Assembly: GCF_032477075.1 (NCBI RefSeq) | Contig: NZ_JAWDXO010000007.1 | Span: 1-64,000 of the forward strand | Length of the DNA: 64,000 nucleotides | Direction: 5' to 3' | From: Fusobacterium sp. | Lineage (GTDB): Bacteria; Fusobacteriota; Fusobacteriia; Fusobacteriales; Fusobacteriaceae | Shown here: positions 50,296 to 59,763 of the stretch, piece after piece | Position numbering within the stretch: the stretch's first letter is position 1 | Layout of the letters: each line of letters opens with the position of its first letter | Notes under the pieces: model-generated | Told to the model about the DNA's origin: nothing | Databases searched by the model: none | The model's input: only the letters and a program-made list of their open reading frames with translations | Made by a program: the position numbers and the translations under genes

Positions 50296-52809
50296 ATGAA
50301 AATAGAGGTAAAAGTACTTAACTCTATAAGATTGACTAAACTTTTGATAGCTGCCAGCAGATGGCTTTCAAAATATGCAGATGTTTTAAATGATTTGAAT
50401 GTTTATCCAGTGCCGGATGGTGATACTGGAACAAATATGTCTATGACACTTCAGGCAGTGGAAAATGAATTGATAAAAATGAACCATGAACCAAGTATGA
50501 AAGAACTTGCTGATAGAGTCTCAGAAGCAGTATTACTGGGAGCAAGAGGAAATTCAGGAACTATTCTGTCTCAAATCATACAAGGATTTTTGAATGGAGT
50601 AAGAAATAAAGAGGAAATTACAGTAGATGATACCATCAATGCTTTTGTTTTAGCAAAAGAAAAAGCATATCAAGCTGTTTCCGAACCTGTAGAAGGAACA
50701 ATGCTGACTGTAATTAGAAGGGTAGCAGAAGAAGCAGTAGCTTATAAAGGAGATAAAGATGACTTTATCCTGTTTCTTGTACACTTAAAAAATGTAGCAT
50801 ATGAAGCAGTAGAAGATACTCCTAATCAGCTTCCTAAATTAAAAGAAGCAGGTGTAGTAGACGCTGGAGGAAAGGGAATATTTTATGTTCTTGAAGGATT
50901 TGAAAAATCTGTAACTGATCCAGAAATGTTAAAAGATTTAGAAAGAATAGTACAATCAAGAGCAAAAAGAAAAGAAAGACTTGAAAATACAACTCAGGTA
51001 TTGGAAGATATAAAATTTAAGTATTGTACAGAATTTATAATTGAATCTGGAAATTTTGATTTAGATGAATATAAAGCAAAAGTAAGCTCACTGGGAGATT
51101 CACTTGTATGTGCTCAAACTTCTAAAAAAACAAAAACACATATACATACAAATCATCCAGGACAAGTTTTGGAAATTGCTGGTGCACTTGGGAACCTTAA
51201 TAATATAAAAATAGAAAATATGGAGATACAGCATCAAAATCTTCTTGTTTCTGAAAATACAAATTATCAGGTAGAATCAACAGAAAAAGTATTTATTAGA
51301 AGCGAAAATGCAGCACCAATTGCATACTATGCTATTGTAGATAATAAAGAGCTTGGAAATTTATTCCTTGATGATGGAGCTGCAGCTGTACTTATTGGAG
51401 GACAAACACAAAATCCCAGTGTTGCAGATATAGAAGATGGATTAAAAAGAATAAATGCTGAAAGAATAGTTATTCTTCCAAATAATAAAAATATTATATC
51501 AGCAGCTAAAATGGCAGCAGAAAGATCTAAAAAAGAAATTATGGTTTTCGAAACAAAATCAATGTTGGAAGGGCATTATATTATAAAGAATAAAGATGAA
51601 AAAATTGAAGATATTTTAAAACAAACAGCTAGGAATTATTCTATTGAAATAACAAAAGCTGTAAGAAATACAAAGGTTGATGATATTCAAATAGAAGAGG
51701 AAGATTATATTGCTCTTGTAAATGGGAAAATAAAAATAAAATCATTAGAATTGACTTCTTTGATAAAGGAAATTTATAATATTTATATAAATGAAAATAC
51801 ATTAAATATATTTAGTGTAATTGGAGATGGAGCAACTAAAGAAGCTGATGAAGTATTAAAAGAAACTAATGGTATAAGATATAATGAATTTAAGGCAAAC
51901 CAAGGAAATTATCCATATTATATTTATATAGAAAATAGAGATCCGAATATGCCTGAAGTAGCAATAGTTACTGATTCTACATCAGACTTAACAAAAGAAT
52001 TTATAGGAGATTTATCTATAAATATTATCCCACTTAAAATAAAATTAAATGATAATTATTACAGAGATGGAGTAGATATTTCTAAAAGAGAATTTTGGAA
52101 AAGACTGCTTACAGAAAATGTATCACCAAAAACTTCACAACCTTCACCAGCAGAATTTAAAGAATTATATGAGAGACTTTTTAATAAAGGATATAAAAAA
52201 ATTATATCTATTCATATTTCAAGCAGATTAAGTGGTACACAGCAGGCTGCTAGAGTAGCAAAAGGTATGCTGAACAGAGCAGATGATATAACTATTGTAG
52301 ATTCAAAGGCTGTTAGTCTTGTTTTAGGACATCAAGCTTTAGAAGCAGCAAGAATGGTACAAGCTGGGGCTACTTATGAAAAAATACTTGAAAGACTTGA
52401 TGAAATGCAAGAAAAAATGAAGTTGTATTTTATAGTTAATGATCTTTCCTTTTTAGAAAAAGGTGGAAGAATAGGAAGAGCTTCTTCTGTTATTGGAAGC
52501 CTTTTAAAAGTAAAACCTATATTGAAATTAGAAAATGGTGAAGTGACTATTGAGACAAAAACTTTTGGAGATAGAGGCGCATTTTCATATATAGAAAAAT
52601 TAATAAAAGCAGAAAGCAAGAAAAATAGCATAATCCTGTATACAGCCTGGGGAGGAACAAACAAAGAACTTTCAAAAGCTGATGCAATAAAAAATATGAC
52701 TGATAATTTCAAAAAAGTAGAGTATAGAGGAAGATTTGAAATAGGTGCTACTATTGGTTCGCATTCAGGTCCTGTATTTGGTTTTGGAATGATGTCAAAA
52801 ATAAGATAA
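50296..52809 (+). CDS. Fatty acid kinase FakA-FakB (DAK2-DegV) fusion
   Basis: An 837-residue protein joining two proteins normally encoded apart. Residues ~8-205 are the DAK2/FakA ATP-binding domain (NVYPVPDGDTGTNMSM with metal-binding Asp; GARGNSGTILSQIIQGF). Residues ~210-545 are the FakA middle and C-terminal regions. From Met552 (MPEVAIVTDSTSDLTKEF) to the end is a DegV/FakB lipid-binding domain with ISSRLSGTQQAA. FakB holds a fatty acid while FakA phosphorylates it, feeding exogenous fatty acids into phospholipids. Fusion would enforce one-to-one assembly. GGAGG precedes the start, and a terminator follows. Confidence 0.92.
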   Translation: MKIEVKVLNSIRLTKLLIAASRWLSKYADVLNDLNVYPVPDGDTGTNMSMTLQAVENELIKMNHEPSMKELADRVSEAVLLGARGNSGTILSQIIQGFLNGVRNKEEITVDDTINAFVLAKEKAYQAVSEPVEGTMLTVIRRVAEEAVAYKGDKDDFILFLVHLKNVAYEAVEDTPNQLPKLKEAGVVDAGGKGIFYVLEGFEKSVTDPEMLKDLERIVQSRAKRKERLENTTQVLEDIKFKYCTEFIIESGNFDLDEYKAKVSSLGDSLVCAQTSKKTKTHIHTNHPGQVLEIAGALGNLNNIKIENMEIQHQNLLVSENTNYQVESTEKVFIRSENAAPIAYYAIVDNKELGNLFLDDGAAAVLIGGQTQNPSVADIEDGLKRINAERIVILPNNKNIISAAKMAAERSKKEIMVFETKSMLEGHYIIKNKDEKIEDILKQTARNYSIEITKAVRNTKVDDIQIEEEDYIALVNGKIKIKSLELTSLIKEIYNIYINENTLNIFSVIGDGATKEADEVLKETNGIRYNEFKANQGNYPYYIYIENRDPNMPEVAIVTDSTSDLTKEFIGDLSINIIPLKIKLNDNYYRDGVDISKREFWKRLLTENVSPKTSQPSPAEFKELYERLFNKGYKKIISIHISSRLSGTQQAARVAKGMLNRADDITIVDSKAVSLVLGHQALEAARMVQAGATYEKILERLDEMQEKMKLYFIVNDLSFLEKGGRIGRASSVIGSLLKVKPILKLENGEVTIETKTFGDRGAFSYIEKLIKAESKKNSIILYTAWGGTNKELSKADAIKNMTDNFKKVEYRGRFEIGATIGSHSGPVFGFGMMSKIR

Positions 52810-52811
52810 TT

Positions 52812-52868
52812 GAAAGCAGGGGATTCTTTATTAGGTTGGTATATCTATATAGAGAATCCTTGCTTCTT
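52812..52868 (+). terminator. Intrinsic terminator ending the coaE-fak operon
   Basis: GAAAGCA.GGGATTCT pairs with AGAATCC.TTGCTTC across a 23-nt loop and is followed by T5. Confidence 0.8.
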
Positions 52869-52955
52869 TTTATAAAATATTTCTATTATTGAAAATGGTA
52901 AAATAAACCATGTAAAAAGTTTTTAAAATTTTTTATATATAAGGAGGAGCATAAG

Positions 52956-54233
52956 GTGGTAAACATCAAACTTATTGCAGGTTTATTAATTTTTGTGGTA
53001 TCTTTTTATTTTATTCTTTTTGGAAAGCAGCCAAAATCACTTACAGCTATTATTGGAGGAAGTTTAATGGTACTTGTAGGAGTAATGAATCAAGAAGAGG
53101 CTTTAGAATCCATAGGAAGAAATTTGGAGATTTTATTACTTTTAATGGGACTTATGATGGTAGTAGAAATAATGTCTGAAACTGGTATTTTTCAATGGGC
53201 AGCAATAAAAGTTGCTCAACAAGCAAAGGGAGATCCTATGAAGATATTGATGATGCTGTCAGTAGTAACAGCTGTCTGTTCAGCTTTTCTGGACAATGTT
53301 ACAACTATTCTCTTAATAGTTCCAGTCACTATATTGTTAGCTAAAAAGCTGAAAATAGATCCATTTCCATTTATAATGGTACAGATATTTGCTTGTAATA
53401 TAGGAGGAACAGCAACAATGATAGGAGATCCACCAAATCTTATCATAGCAAGCCTTGGGAATTTAGATTTTAATGATTTTTTGATAAATCTAACACCAAT
53501 TGTAATAGTAAATATGATAGTACTTTTATTTACAGCAAAGTTACTTTTTGGAAAAAAGTTTACTGTATCAAGAGAGTTAAAGGCGAGTATAATGGATTTG
53601 GAACCTGATAGAAGTATAAAAAATAAAAAACTCTTGATGCAATCGTGTGCTCTATTTTCTATAATACTTATTGGATTTTTAACAAATATGGTAACAAATA
53701 TAGGGCTTGCAGTTATATCTATAACAGGATCAGTTATTTTACTTACAATAAGCAAGAAGAGCCCAGAAGAGATATATAAAAAAGTAGAGTGGGAAACACT
53801 ATTTTTCTTTGGAGGATTATTTGTTTTAGTTGAAGGAGTAGATAAACTTGGAGTGATTGCACAGATTGGGAAGATGATAGTTAAATTTACAGAAGGAAAT
53901 CTAGAAAAAACTGGAACAGTAGTAGTATTAATTTCATCATTGCTATCTCCAATACTTGGCTCAGTGCCATATACTTTATCTTTTTCAAAAATTATAGCAA
54001 ATATTGTACCAAATTTTACAGGGCATACAGATGTTTTATGGTGGGCATTATCTTTAGGAGCTTGTCTTGGTGGAAATATGACATTAGTAGGAGCTCCAGC
54101 TAATATAGTAGGAGTATCTATTGCAGAGAAGGCAGGAGTAAAGATAAGTTTTATGGATTTCTTCAAATTGGGGATATTGATTGTTATTCAATCAATGGTT
54201 TTAAGTGTTATTTATATTAATCTGAGATATTAA
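52956..54233 (+). CDS. NhaD/ArsB-type (IT superfamily) permease, copy 1
   Basis: A 425-residue inner-membrane protein with about 11-12 hydrophobic segments. LDNVTTILLIVPVTILLAKK, GGTATMIGDPPNLIIAS and CLGGNMTLVGAPANIVG are the twin hairpin motifs of the ion transporter superfamily (ArsB, NhaD, P protein). The substrate may be Na+/H+ or an anion; it cannot be read from sequence. The start is GTG at 52956, preceded by AAGGAGGAG. It keeps the classical G-D-P-P-N motif. It is followed after 19 bases by an EIIA-CBS gene and then by its own paralogue. Confidence 0.88.
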   Translation: MVNIKLIAGLLIFVVSFYFILFGKQPKSLTAIIGGSLMVLVGVMNQEEALESIGRNLEILLLLMGLMMVVEIMSETGIFQWAAIKVAQQAKGDPMKILMMLSVVTAVCSAFLDNVTTILLIVPVTILLAKKLKIDPFPFIMVQIFACNIGGTATMIGDPPNLIIASLGNLDFNDFLINLTPIVIVNMIVLLFTAKLLFGKKFTVSRELKASIMDLEPDRSIKNKKLLMQSCALFSIILIGFLTNMVTNIGLAVISITGSVILLTISKKSPEEIYKKVEWETLFFFGGLFVLVEGVDKLGVIAQIGKMIVKFTEGNLEKTGTVVVLISSLLSPILGSVPYTLSFSKIIANIVPNFTGHTDVLWWALSLGACLGGNMTLVGAPANIVGVSIAEKAGVKISFMDFFKLGILIVIQSMVLSVIYINLRY

Positions 54234-54252
54234 AGTTTTAGAGGAGGAATAT

Positions 54253-55179
54253 ATGAAGTTTTCAAGTTATTTAGACCCACAGTTTATTTTTACTGATTTA
54301 AAAGGAAAAACTCCTAAGGAAATTATCACAGAGATGATAGAAAGATTATCTTTGAAAGATAAAAAGATAAATGAGTTAAAAGATGCAATTGTAAAGTCAG
54401 TAATAAAAAGGGAGGAAGAGATATCAACAGGGATGGGAAATGGGATAGCCATACCTCATGCCAGAATAGAAAATTTCAATGATTTTATTGTTTCTATTGG
54501 TATATTGGAAGAACCTATTGAAGTTGAGATTGCAGCAACACGTAAGACTGATAAAGTAAAACTTGTATTTTTGATTATTTCAGATGTGCTGAAAAATAAA
54601 AATATACTAAAAGTAATGAGTGCTGTTTCAAAAATGGCTCTAAAAAGGAAAAACCTTTTAGAGAAAATCAAAGAAGAAAAAAATCCTGTTAAAATAATTG
54701 AATATATTCAAGAATCAAATATTGAAATAGACCATAGAATAATTGCAGAAGATGTATTGAGCCCAGATATAGAACCTGCCACTCCAGAAAATACTTTGGA
54801 AGAAATAGCAAAAAGACTTATACTTGAACAAACAAGCGGTCTTCCAGTAGTAGATAAAGATGGAATATTTTTAGGAGAAATAACTGAAAGAGAACTTATT
54901 GACTTTGGTATGCCTGATTATCTTTCTTTAATGGGTGATCTCAATTTTTTAACTGTTGGAGAACCTTTTGAGGAATATTTAGTGAATGAAACCACTACTA
55001 CAATTGAAAAATTATATAGAGTAGATGAAAGAGTAAAAATAGATAGGAAAACTCCTATTATGGAGATATGTTTCATTATGGTTAACAAAGGACTCACAAG
55101 ATTATATGTACTGGATGAAGGAAAATATTATGGAATGATAAGAAGATCAGATATAATCAAAAAAGTACTTCATATTTAA
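54253..55179 (+). CDS. PTS EIIA (fructose/nitrogen type) fused to two CBS domains
   Basis: A 308-residue cytosolic protein. Residues ~1-150 are a PTS EIIA type-2 domain with the phosphorylation His69 in NGIAIPHAR. Two CBS domains follow: ~164-217 (TSGLPVVDKDGIFLGEITER) and ~245-305 (GLTRLYVLDEGKYYGMIRRS). No sugar EIIB or EIIC is nearby. Its position between two NhaD/ArsB-like permease genes suggests that it gates them in response to PTS phosphorylation (carbon or nitrogen state) and adenine nucleotides bound by CBS. This is inferred from context. Confidence 0.88.
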   Translation: MKFSSYLDPQFIFTDLKGKTPKEIITEMIERLSLKDKKINELKDAIVKSVIKREEEISTGMGNGIAIPHARIENFNDFIVSIGILEEPIEVEIAATRKTDKVKLVFLIISDVLKNKNILKVMSAVSKMALKRKNLLEKIKEEKNPVKIIEYIQESNIEIDHRIIAEDVLSPDIEPATPENTLEEIAKRLILEQTSGLPVVDKDGIFLGEITERELIDFGMPDYLSLMGDLNFLTVGEPFEEYLVNETTTTIEKLYRVDERVKIDRKTPIMEICFIMVNKGLTRLYVLDEGKYYGMIRRSDIIKKVLHI

Positions 55180-55222
55180 ACTTTCAGTCTTAGGGGAAAG
55201 AATCAAAATGAGGAGGAAAATT

Positions 55223-56503
55223 ATGATGTATATGCTGATAGGGTTAATTGTATTTTTTACAGTATTTTATTTGATGATAACAGAAAAAATACCAGGACCT
55301 TGGGCAACAATGATAGGTGGGCTTATAATGGCTCTTATTGGGATAATAAATGAAGAGGATGCTTTAACTGCTATTTCTGAAAGATTGGAAATATTATTTC
55401 TATTAATAGGAATGATGATAATTGTTTTGCTTGTATCTGAAACAGGTGTATTTCAGTGGTTTGCCATAAAGGTAGCCCAACTTGTAAGAGGAGAACCATT
55501 TAGATTGATAGTTTTACTAGCAATAGTAACAGCTCTATGTTCAGCATTTTTAGATAATGTTACTACGATCCTTTTAATGGCACCAGTATCAATATTATTA
55601 GCAAAGCAATTGAAATTAGATCCTTTCCCTTTTATAATAACAGAAGTTATGTCTGCTAATATAGGTGGACTTGCTACATTGATTGGTGACCCAACACAAT
55701 TGATTATAGGAGCTGAAGGAAATCTTGGATTTAATGAGTTTCTTTTCAATACAGCACCAGTAGCAGTACTTTCTATGGTTCTGCTTATAGTAAATGTCTA
55801 TTTTATATATGGAAGACATATGGTGGTATCAAATGAGCTAAAAGCTAGGATAATGGAATTGGATTCTTCAAGAAGTTTGAAAGATCCTAAGCTTTTAAAA
55901 CAGGCAGCTGTAATTTTCTCTTTAGTACTAATTGGATTTGTTTTAAATAATTTTATTAATAAAGGTCTTGCAATTATTTCATTGTCAGGAGCAATATTTC
56001 TTGTAGTTATAGCAAAAAGAAAACCGAAAGAGATCTTTGAAAATGTAGAATGGGAAACTTTGTTCTTTTTTATAGGATTATTTATGATGATAAAAGGAAT
56101 AGAAAACTTAAATATAATCAATATAATTGGAGATAAGCTTATAAAAATAACTTCTGGTAAATTTGATCTTGCTGTAATAGCTGTTACTTGGCTTTCTGCT
56201 GGATTTACTTCTATAATAGGAAATGTTGCCAATGCAGCAACTGTTTCTAAAATACTTGGAGTTATGGTTCCAACATTTGATAAGATAGGAGATCCTAAAG
56301 CTTTTTGGTGGGCTCTGTCGTTTGGATCATGTTTAGGAGGAAATATTACTATGTTGGGATCAGCTACAAATGTTGTTGCTGTAGGAGCTGCTGCTAAAGC
56401 TGGATGTAAAATAGATTTTTTAAAGTTTTTTAAATTTGGAGGGCTTATAGCTTTTCAAACATTATTATTGGCAACTGTTTATCTTTATGTAAGATATATG
56501 TAG
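55223..56503 (+). CDS. NhaD/ArsB-type (IT superfamily) permease, copy 2
   Basis: A 426-residue paralogue of the permease at 52956 with long shared blocks (SAFLDNVTTILLMAPVSILL; DPFPFI). The first hairpin motif, however, reads GGLATLIGDPTQLIIGA (P-N changed to T-Q) and the second GGNITMLGSATNVVAVG (G-A-P-A-N changed to G-S-A-T-N). These residues line the transport path, so the substrate or mechanism probably differs from copy 1. The start at 55223 follows GAGGAGG; ATG 55208 lies upstream of that site. It ends 17 bases before birA. Confidence 0.88.
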   Translation: MMYMLIGLIVFFTVFYLMITEKIPGPWATMIGGLIMALIGIINEEDALTAISERLEILFLLIGMMIIVLLVSETGVFQWFAIKVAQLVRGEPFRLIVLLAIVTALCSAFLDNVTTILLMAPVSILLAKQLKLDPFPFIITEVMSANIGGLATLIGDPTQLIIGAEGNLGFNEFLFNTAPVAVLSMVLLIVNVYFIYGRHMVVSNELKARIMELDSSRSLKDPKLLKQAAVIFSLVLIGFVLNNFINKGLAIISLSGAIFLVVIAKRKPKEIFENVEWETLFFFIGLFMMIKGIENLNIINIIGDKLIKITSGKFDLAVIAVTWLSAGFTSIIGNVANAATVSKILGVMVPTFDKIGDPKAFWWALSFGSCLGGNITMLGSATNVVAVGAAAKAGCKIDFLKFFKFGGLIAFQTLLLATVYLYVRYM

Positions 56504-56520
56504 AATAAAAGGGAGGAAAT

Positions 56521-57243
56521 ATGCGAATATTTCGATTTGAAAGCATAGATTCTACAAATGATTATCTTAAAAATAAAAAAGATATTCAAGAGTTTGATTT
56601 AGTAATAGCTGAAATTCAAACTAAAGGGAGAGGGAGAAGAGGAAATAACTGGTTTTCCAATAAAGGAATGGCTCTCTTCAGTTTTTCATTAAAAGTTGAT
56701 AAGGACATTTCAGCAGAAGAGTATTTCAAGCTGCCTCTTGTTATAGGGATTTCTGTATTAAGAGGAATTAAAAGAATAGAAGAACTAGACTTAAAATTTA
56801 AATGGACAAATGATGTTTATTTAGATGATAAAAAACTTTCAGGGATACTTGTAGAAAAAATAGATAATTTTTTTATCATAGGCATAGGAATAAATGTAAA
56901 TAATAAAGAAATGGGAATAGTCAATGAAGTAGCTATATCCTTAAAAAATAAAACAGGAAGAAATTATATAGTAGATGATATAATATTTGCTGTAATAGAT
57001 GAATTTAAAAAATATTATAAGAAGTTTTGTGATGGAGAATGGAAATATATATTGGATGAAATAAATAATAAAAACTATCTTAAAAATAAAATAGTAAATA
57101 TTGCAAGGACAAATGAAATTGTTACTGGAAAAGTTAATGAGATAGCTCAAGATGGGAGATTGGAAGTAGAGATATCAGGAGAGAAAAGATTTTTTGATAT
57201 TGGGGAAGTGCATATAAAAAGGGTGAAAAATGAAATTGATTAA
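56521..57243 (+). CDS. birA: Biotin--[acetyl-CoA-carboxylase] ligase
   Basis: Attaches biotin to carrier proteins through biotinyl-AMP. FRFESIDSTNDYLKN near the start, TKGRGRRGNNWFSNKGMALF (ATP-binding glycine-rich loop) and KWTNDVYLDDKKLSGILVE with the catalytic Lys are all present. At 240 residues it lacks the N-terminal winged helix of regulatory BirA, so it is probably a pure enzyme. GGGAGG precedes the start. It overlaps the channel gene by 14 bases. Confidence 0.94.
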   Translation: MRIFRFESIDSTNDYLKNKKDIQEFDLVIAEIQTKGRGRRGNNWFSNKGMALFSFSLKVDKDISAEEYFKLPLVIGISVLRGIKRIEELDLKFKWTNDVYLDDKKLSGILVEKIDNFFIIGIGINVNNKEMGIVNEVAISLKNKTGRNYIVDDIIFAVIDEFKKYYKKFCDGEWKYILDEINNKNYLKNKIVNIARTNEIVTGKVNEIAQDGRLEVEISGEKRFFDIGEVHIKRVKNEID

Positions 57244-58168
57244 TATAAAAGAAAAGTTATTTAGAATGCTCACTGAAGATCTAGATCTTGGCTATGTAGT
57301 AGATATTATAAAAAAAAATCTTGATTTCAAATCCAAGATGAAAATGATAATAGATATAGCTAAAAAAAGTGAAAATTATGATTTTATAATTTTTCTTATA
57401 AAAATGACAATAGCTATATCTGTTTTTCTTCCTATAATATCCCAGCTATGCAGTATGAAATCCATAAATATATTTAAATTAAACTTTCAGACTTTTAAAC
57501 AAATTCCAGTACTTTTTGTGAATATATTTCCAATAATTGTTATAGGAAGAAAAAATCTTATTTTTAAAGATGGAGCATTAAAGGCAATAATACTAATACT
57601 TTACTATATTGTATGTATTCCTATAACTATAATTATTTTTGGACTTAATATAGAAAAAATAGGTAATGAATATGAGGATGTTTATTTTCTAGTTTTTTTT
57701 GTAAATATAATACTTCTTTTTACCAGTCACATTGTGCTTATAAAATATTGTGTGACTGATATGATTTTTAGAAAAAGAAAAGTTAAAAGTAGTGATGTAA
57801 TAATTACCTTAATGACATACATTACATTGGGAATAAGTTTTGGAGCACTTTATTCTGTGATAAATATCTATTATAATGGACAGGCTTTTCGTGGAATGGA
57901 TGGAGTTGATACCACTTTATATTTTTATTTTAAACATATATATTTTAGTTTTGTAACATTAACAACTTTAGGATATGGGGACATATATCCAATAAAATTT
58001 TTGGGACAATTTTTCGTTATTATAGAAGCATTGACAGGAATCTTTCTTTTAAATTTTTCTTTGGGAATAACTTTAAGTTCAGGGATATTAAATTTTCAAA
58101 TAAATCAAAAAGATGATGAAGTTAAAATAAAAGGAACAGATGATTCAGGAGAAAAAAGTAATGAATAG
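57230..58168 (+). CDS. Potassium channel-like protein (Ion_trans_2 pore)
   Basis: A 312-residue membrane protein with about six hydrophobic segments. The K+ selectivity filter TLGYGDIYP (residues ~246-254) sits between the last two helices, preceded by a pore helix (YFSFVTLTT). No RCK/TrkA-N domain or S4-like arginine ladder is evident, so the gating signal is unknown. It overlaps birA at the 5' end and mnmA at the 3' end, an unusual setting for a channel and a sign of a tight operon. Confidence 0.88.
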   Translation: MKLINIKEKLFRMLTEDLDLGYVVDIIKKNLDFKSKMKMIIDIAKKSENYDFIIFLIKMTIAISVFLPIISQLCSMKSINIFKLNFQTFKQIPVLFVNIFPIIVIGRKNLIFKDGALKAIILILYYIVCIPITIIIFGLNIEKIGNEYEDVYFLVFFVNIILLFTSHIVLIKYCVTDMIFRKRKVKSSDVIITLMTYITLGISFGALYSVINIYYNGQAFRGMDGVDTTLYFYFKHIYFSFVTLTTLGYGDIYPIKFLGQFFVIIEALTGIFLLNFSLGITLSSGILNFQINQKDDEVKIKGTDDSGEKSNE

Positions 58169-59201
58169 AAAAAAAGTAATAATAGGAATGAGTGGAGGAG
58201 TTGATTCTTCTGTAGCAGCATATCTTTTGAAAAAAAAAGGCTATAGAGTTATAGGTGTAACATTAAACCATAAGAGAGAAGAAGCTCTTGAAGAAGAGAT
58301 AAAAACTGCTCAAAGGATATGTCATTCTCTTGATATAGAACACAAAACTATAAATATAAAAGAATTATTTCAGAAAGAGGTTATAGATGACTTTTTAGAA
58401 GGATATTCTCAGGGAGTAACTCCTTCTCCATGTATTATTTGTGATGAAAGAGTAAAGATGAGAATTCTTTTTGAAATTGCAGATAAAGAGGGAGCAGATT
58501 TTGTAGCTACTGGACATTACAGCTCTGTAGAATACTCAAATGAATTCAAAACTACTCTTTTAAAAGTTTCCTGTGATCTAAGAAAAGATCAAAGCTATAT
58601 GTTGTATAGATTAGATAATAACAAGATATCGAGGCTCTTGTTCCCACTTCATTCTTATGAAAAGAAACAGATAAGAGATATAGCAAAAAACATTGGTTTA
58701 GAAGTTCACGATAAAAAAGATAGCCAAGGAATATGTTTTGCTAAAAAAGGGTATATAGAATTTCTCAGAAAACATTTAGGAGACAGTATAAAAAAAGGAA
58801 AGTTTGTAGATAAAACTGGAAAGATTATTGGAGAACATGAAGGATACCAATTATATACAATTGGACAAAGAAGAGGGTTAGGATTGAAACTTCCAAGAGC
58901 ATATTTTATAACAAAAATTGATAAAGAAAAAAATGAAATAACTATTGGAGAATATGAAGAACTATATAAAAAAAGAGTGGAATTAAAGAAATATAAATTA
59001 TCTGTAAAAATAACTCATATTTTGGATAAGAATATTATTGGAAGACCTAGATTTTCGAGTTTTGGTACAAATGGAAAAATTTTATTTGAAAATGAAAAGC
59101 TTTTTTTTGAATTTGATGAAGAGAGTCCACAAACTGCTCCTGGACAACATTTAGTTTTATATTATAAAAATTTAGTATTAGGTGGTGGAATAATATCATA
59201 A
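58161..59201 (+). CDS. mnmA: tRNA-specific 2-thiouridylase
   Basis: Makes 2-thiouridine at the wobble base of tRNA for Lys, Glu and Gln. The PP-loop IGMSGGVDSSVAAYLLKKKG opens the protein. The two catalytic cysteines lie in SPCIICDERVK and KDSQGICFAKKGY. The C-terminal beta-barrel has YTIGQRRGLGL. The start at 58161 follows AGGAG by 9 bases and overlaps the channel gene's last codons. At 346 residues it is full length. Confidence 0.95.
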   Translation: MNRKKVIIGMSGGVDSSVAAYLLKKKGYRVIGVTLNHKREEALEEEIKTAQRICHSLDIEHKTINIKELFQKEVIDDFLEGYSQGVTPSPCIICDERVKMRILFEIADKEGADFVATGHYSSVEYSNEFKTTLLKVSCDLRKDQSYMLYRLDNNKISRLLFPLHSYEKKQIRDIAKNIGLEVHDKKDSQGICFAKKGYIEFLRKHLGDSIKKGKFVDKTGKIIGEHEGYQLYTIGQRRGLGLKLPRAYFITKIDKEKNEITIGEYEELYKKRVELKKYKLSVKITHILDKNIIGRPRFSSFGTNGKILFENEKLFFEFDEESPQTAPGQHLVLYYKNLVLGGGIIS

Positions 59202-59202
59202 C

Positions 59203-59231
59203 TTGACAACTTTTATTAAAATCGTTATATT
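59203..59231 (+). promoter_or_regulatory. Promoter of the EIIB-like gene
   Basis: TTGACA and TATATT are separated by 17 bp, directly after the mnmA stop codon. Confidence 0.65.
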
Positions 59232-59264
59232 ATAGGTGATGATTAATTAATAAGGGGGAGAATT

Positions 59265-59654
59265 ATGGAATCGACCAAGTGGTTATATTGGATAATTGGA
59301 ATAATTATAATAATCATAGCAACAGTAATTATCAGAAAATATAAACTAATCACTAAAGTAAAAAGAGTAAACTGTGTTGATTTAGATAAGCTTGAAGAAA
59401 AAAAATTTTCAGGAATGGGAAAACTATACATCAAAGCTTTAGGTGGGGAAAAAAATATAATAAGTGTAGATCCCTGTATGACAAGAATAAGAGTGATAAT
59501 GAAGGATGGTTCTCTATTGGATGAAAAGAGAATAACTGTTTTAGGTGCTCATAAAGTTATAAAGTTAACTGATAAAAAAATTCATATTATAATTGGATTG
59601 AAGGCTGAAAAATTAGCTGAAGAAATAAATGATATAAGGGAGAAAAATAAATAA
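59265..59654 (+). CDS. Membrane-anchored orphan PTS EIIB (glucose family) domain
   Basis: A 129-residue protein with an N-terminal transmembrane helix (residues ~7-25) and a complete EIIB type-1 domain: ALGGEKNIISVDPCMTRIRV with Cys71 in the phospho-acceptor position, then VLGAHKVIKLTDKKIHIIIG. Normal EIIB domains are fused to, or encoded with, an EIIC channel; none is present here. It could relay phosphoryl groups to another permease or act as a regulator. GGGGGAG precedes the ATG; its own promoter and terminator make it monocistronic. Confidence 0.82.
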   Translation: MESTKWLYWIIGIIIIIIATVIIRKYKLITKVKRVNCVDLDKLEEKKFSGMGKLYIKALGGEKNIISVDPCMTRIRVIMKDGSLLDEKRITVLGAHKVIKLTDKKIHIIIGLKAEKLAEEINDIREKNK

Positions 59655-59676
59655 GGCGGAGCATCCGCCTTTTTTA
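59653..59676 (+). terminator. Intrinsic terminator after the EIIB-like gene
   Basis: AAGGCGGA pairs with TCCGCCTT over a 3-nt loop, followed by T's. The stem is GC-rich for this genome. Confidence 0.88.
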
Positions 59677-59763
59677 CTTGAAAAAATATAGTAAGCTATT
59701 AAAAAGAAAAATAAGTTTTTAGAGGTATAAAAATATAAGGAAAAAGTTTAAAGGAGGGATATT

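Noticed and set aside
53216..54166. A 316-codon open frame on the minus strand inside the first NhaD-like gene
   Set aside because: It lies wholly opposite a clear permease gene, has no ribosome-binding site and its low-complexity protein is typical of an antisense shadow in AT-rich membrane-protein genes.
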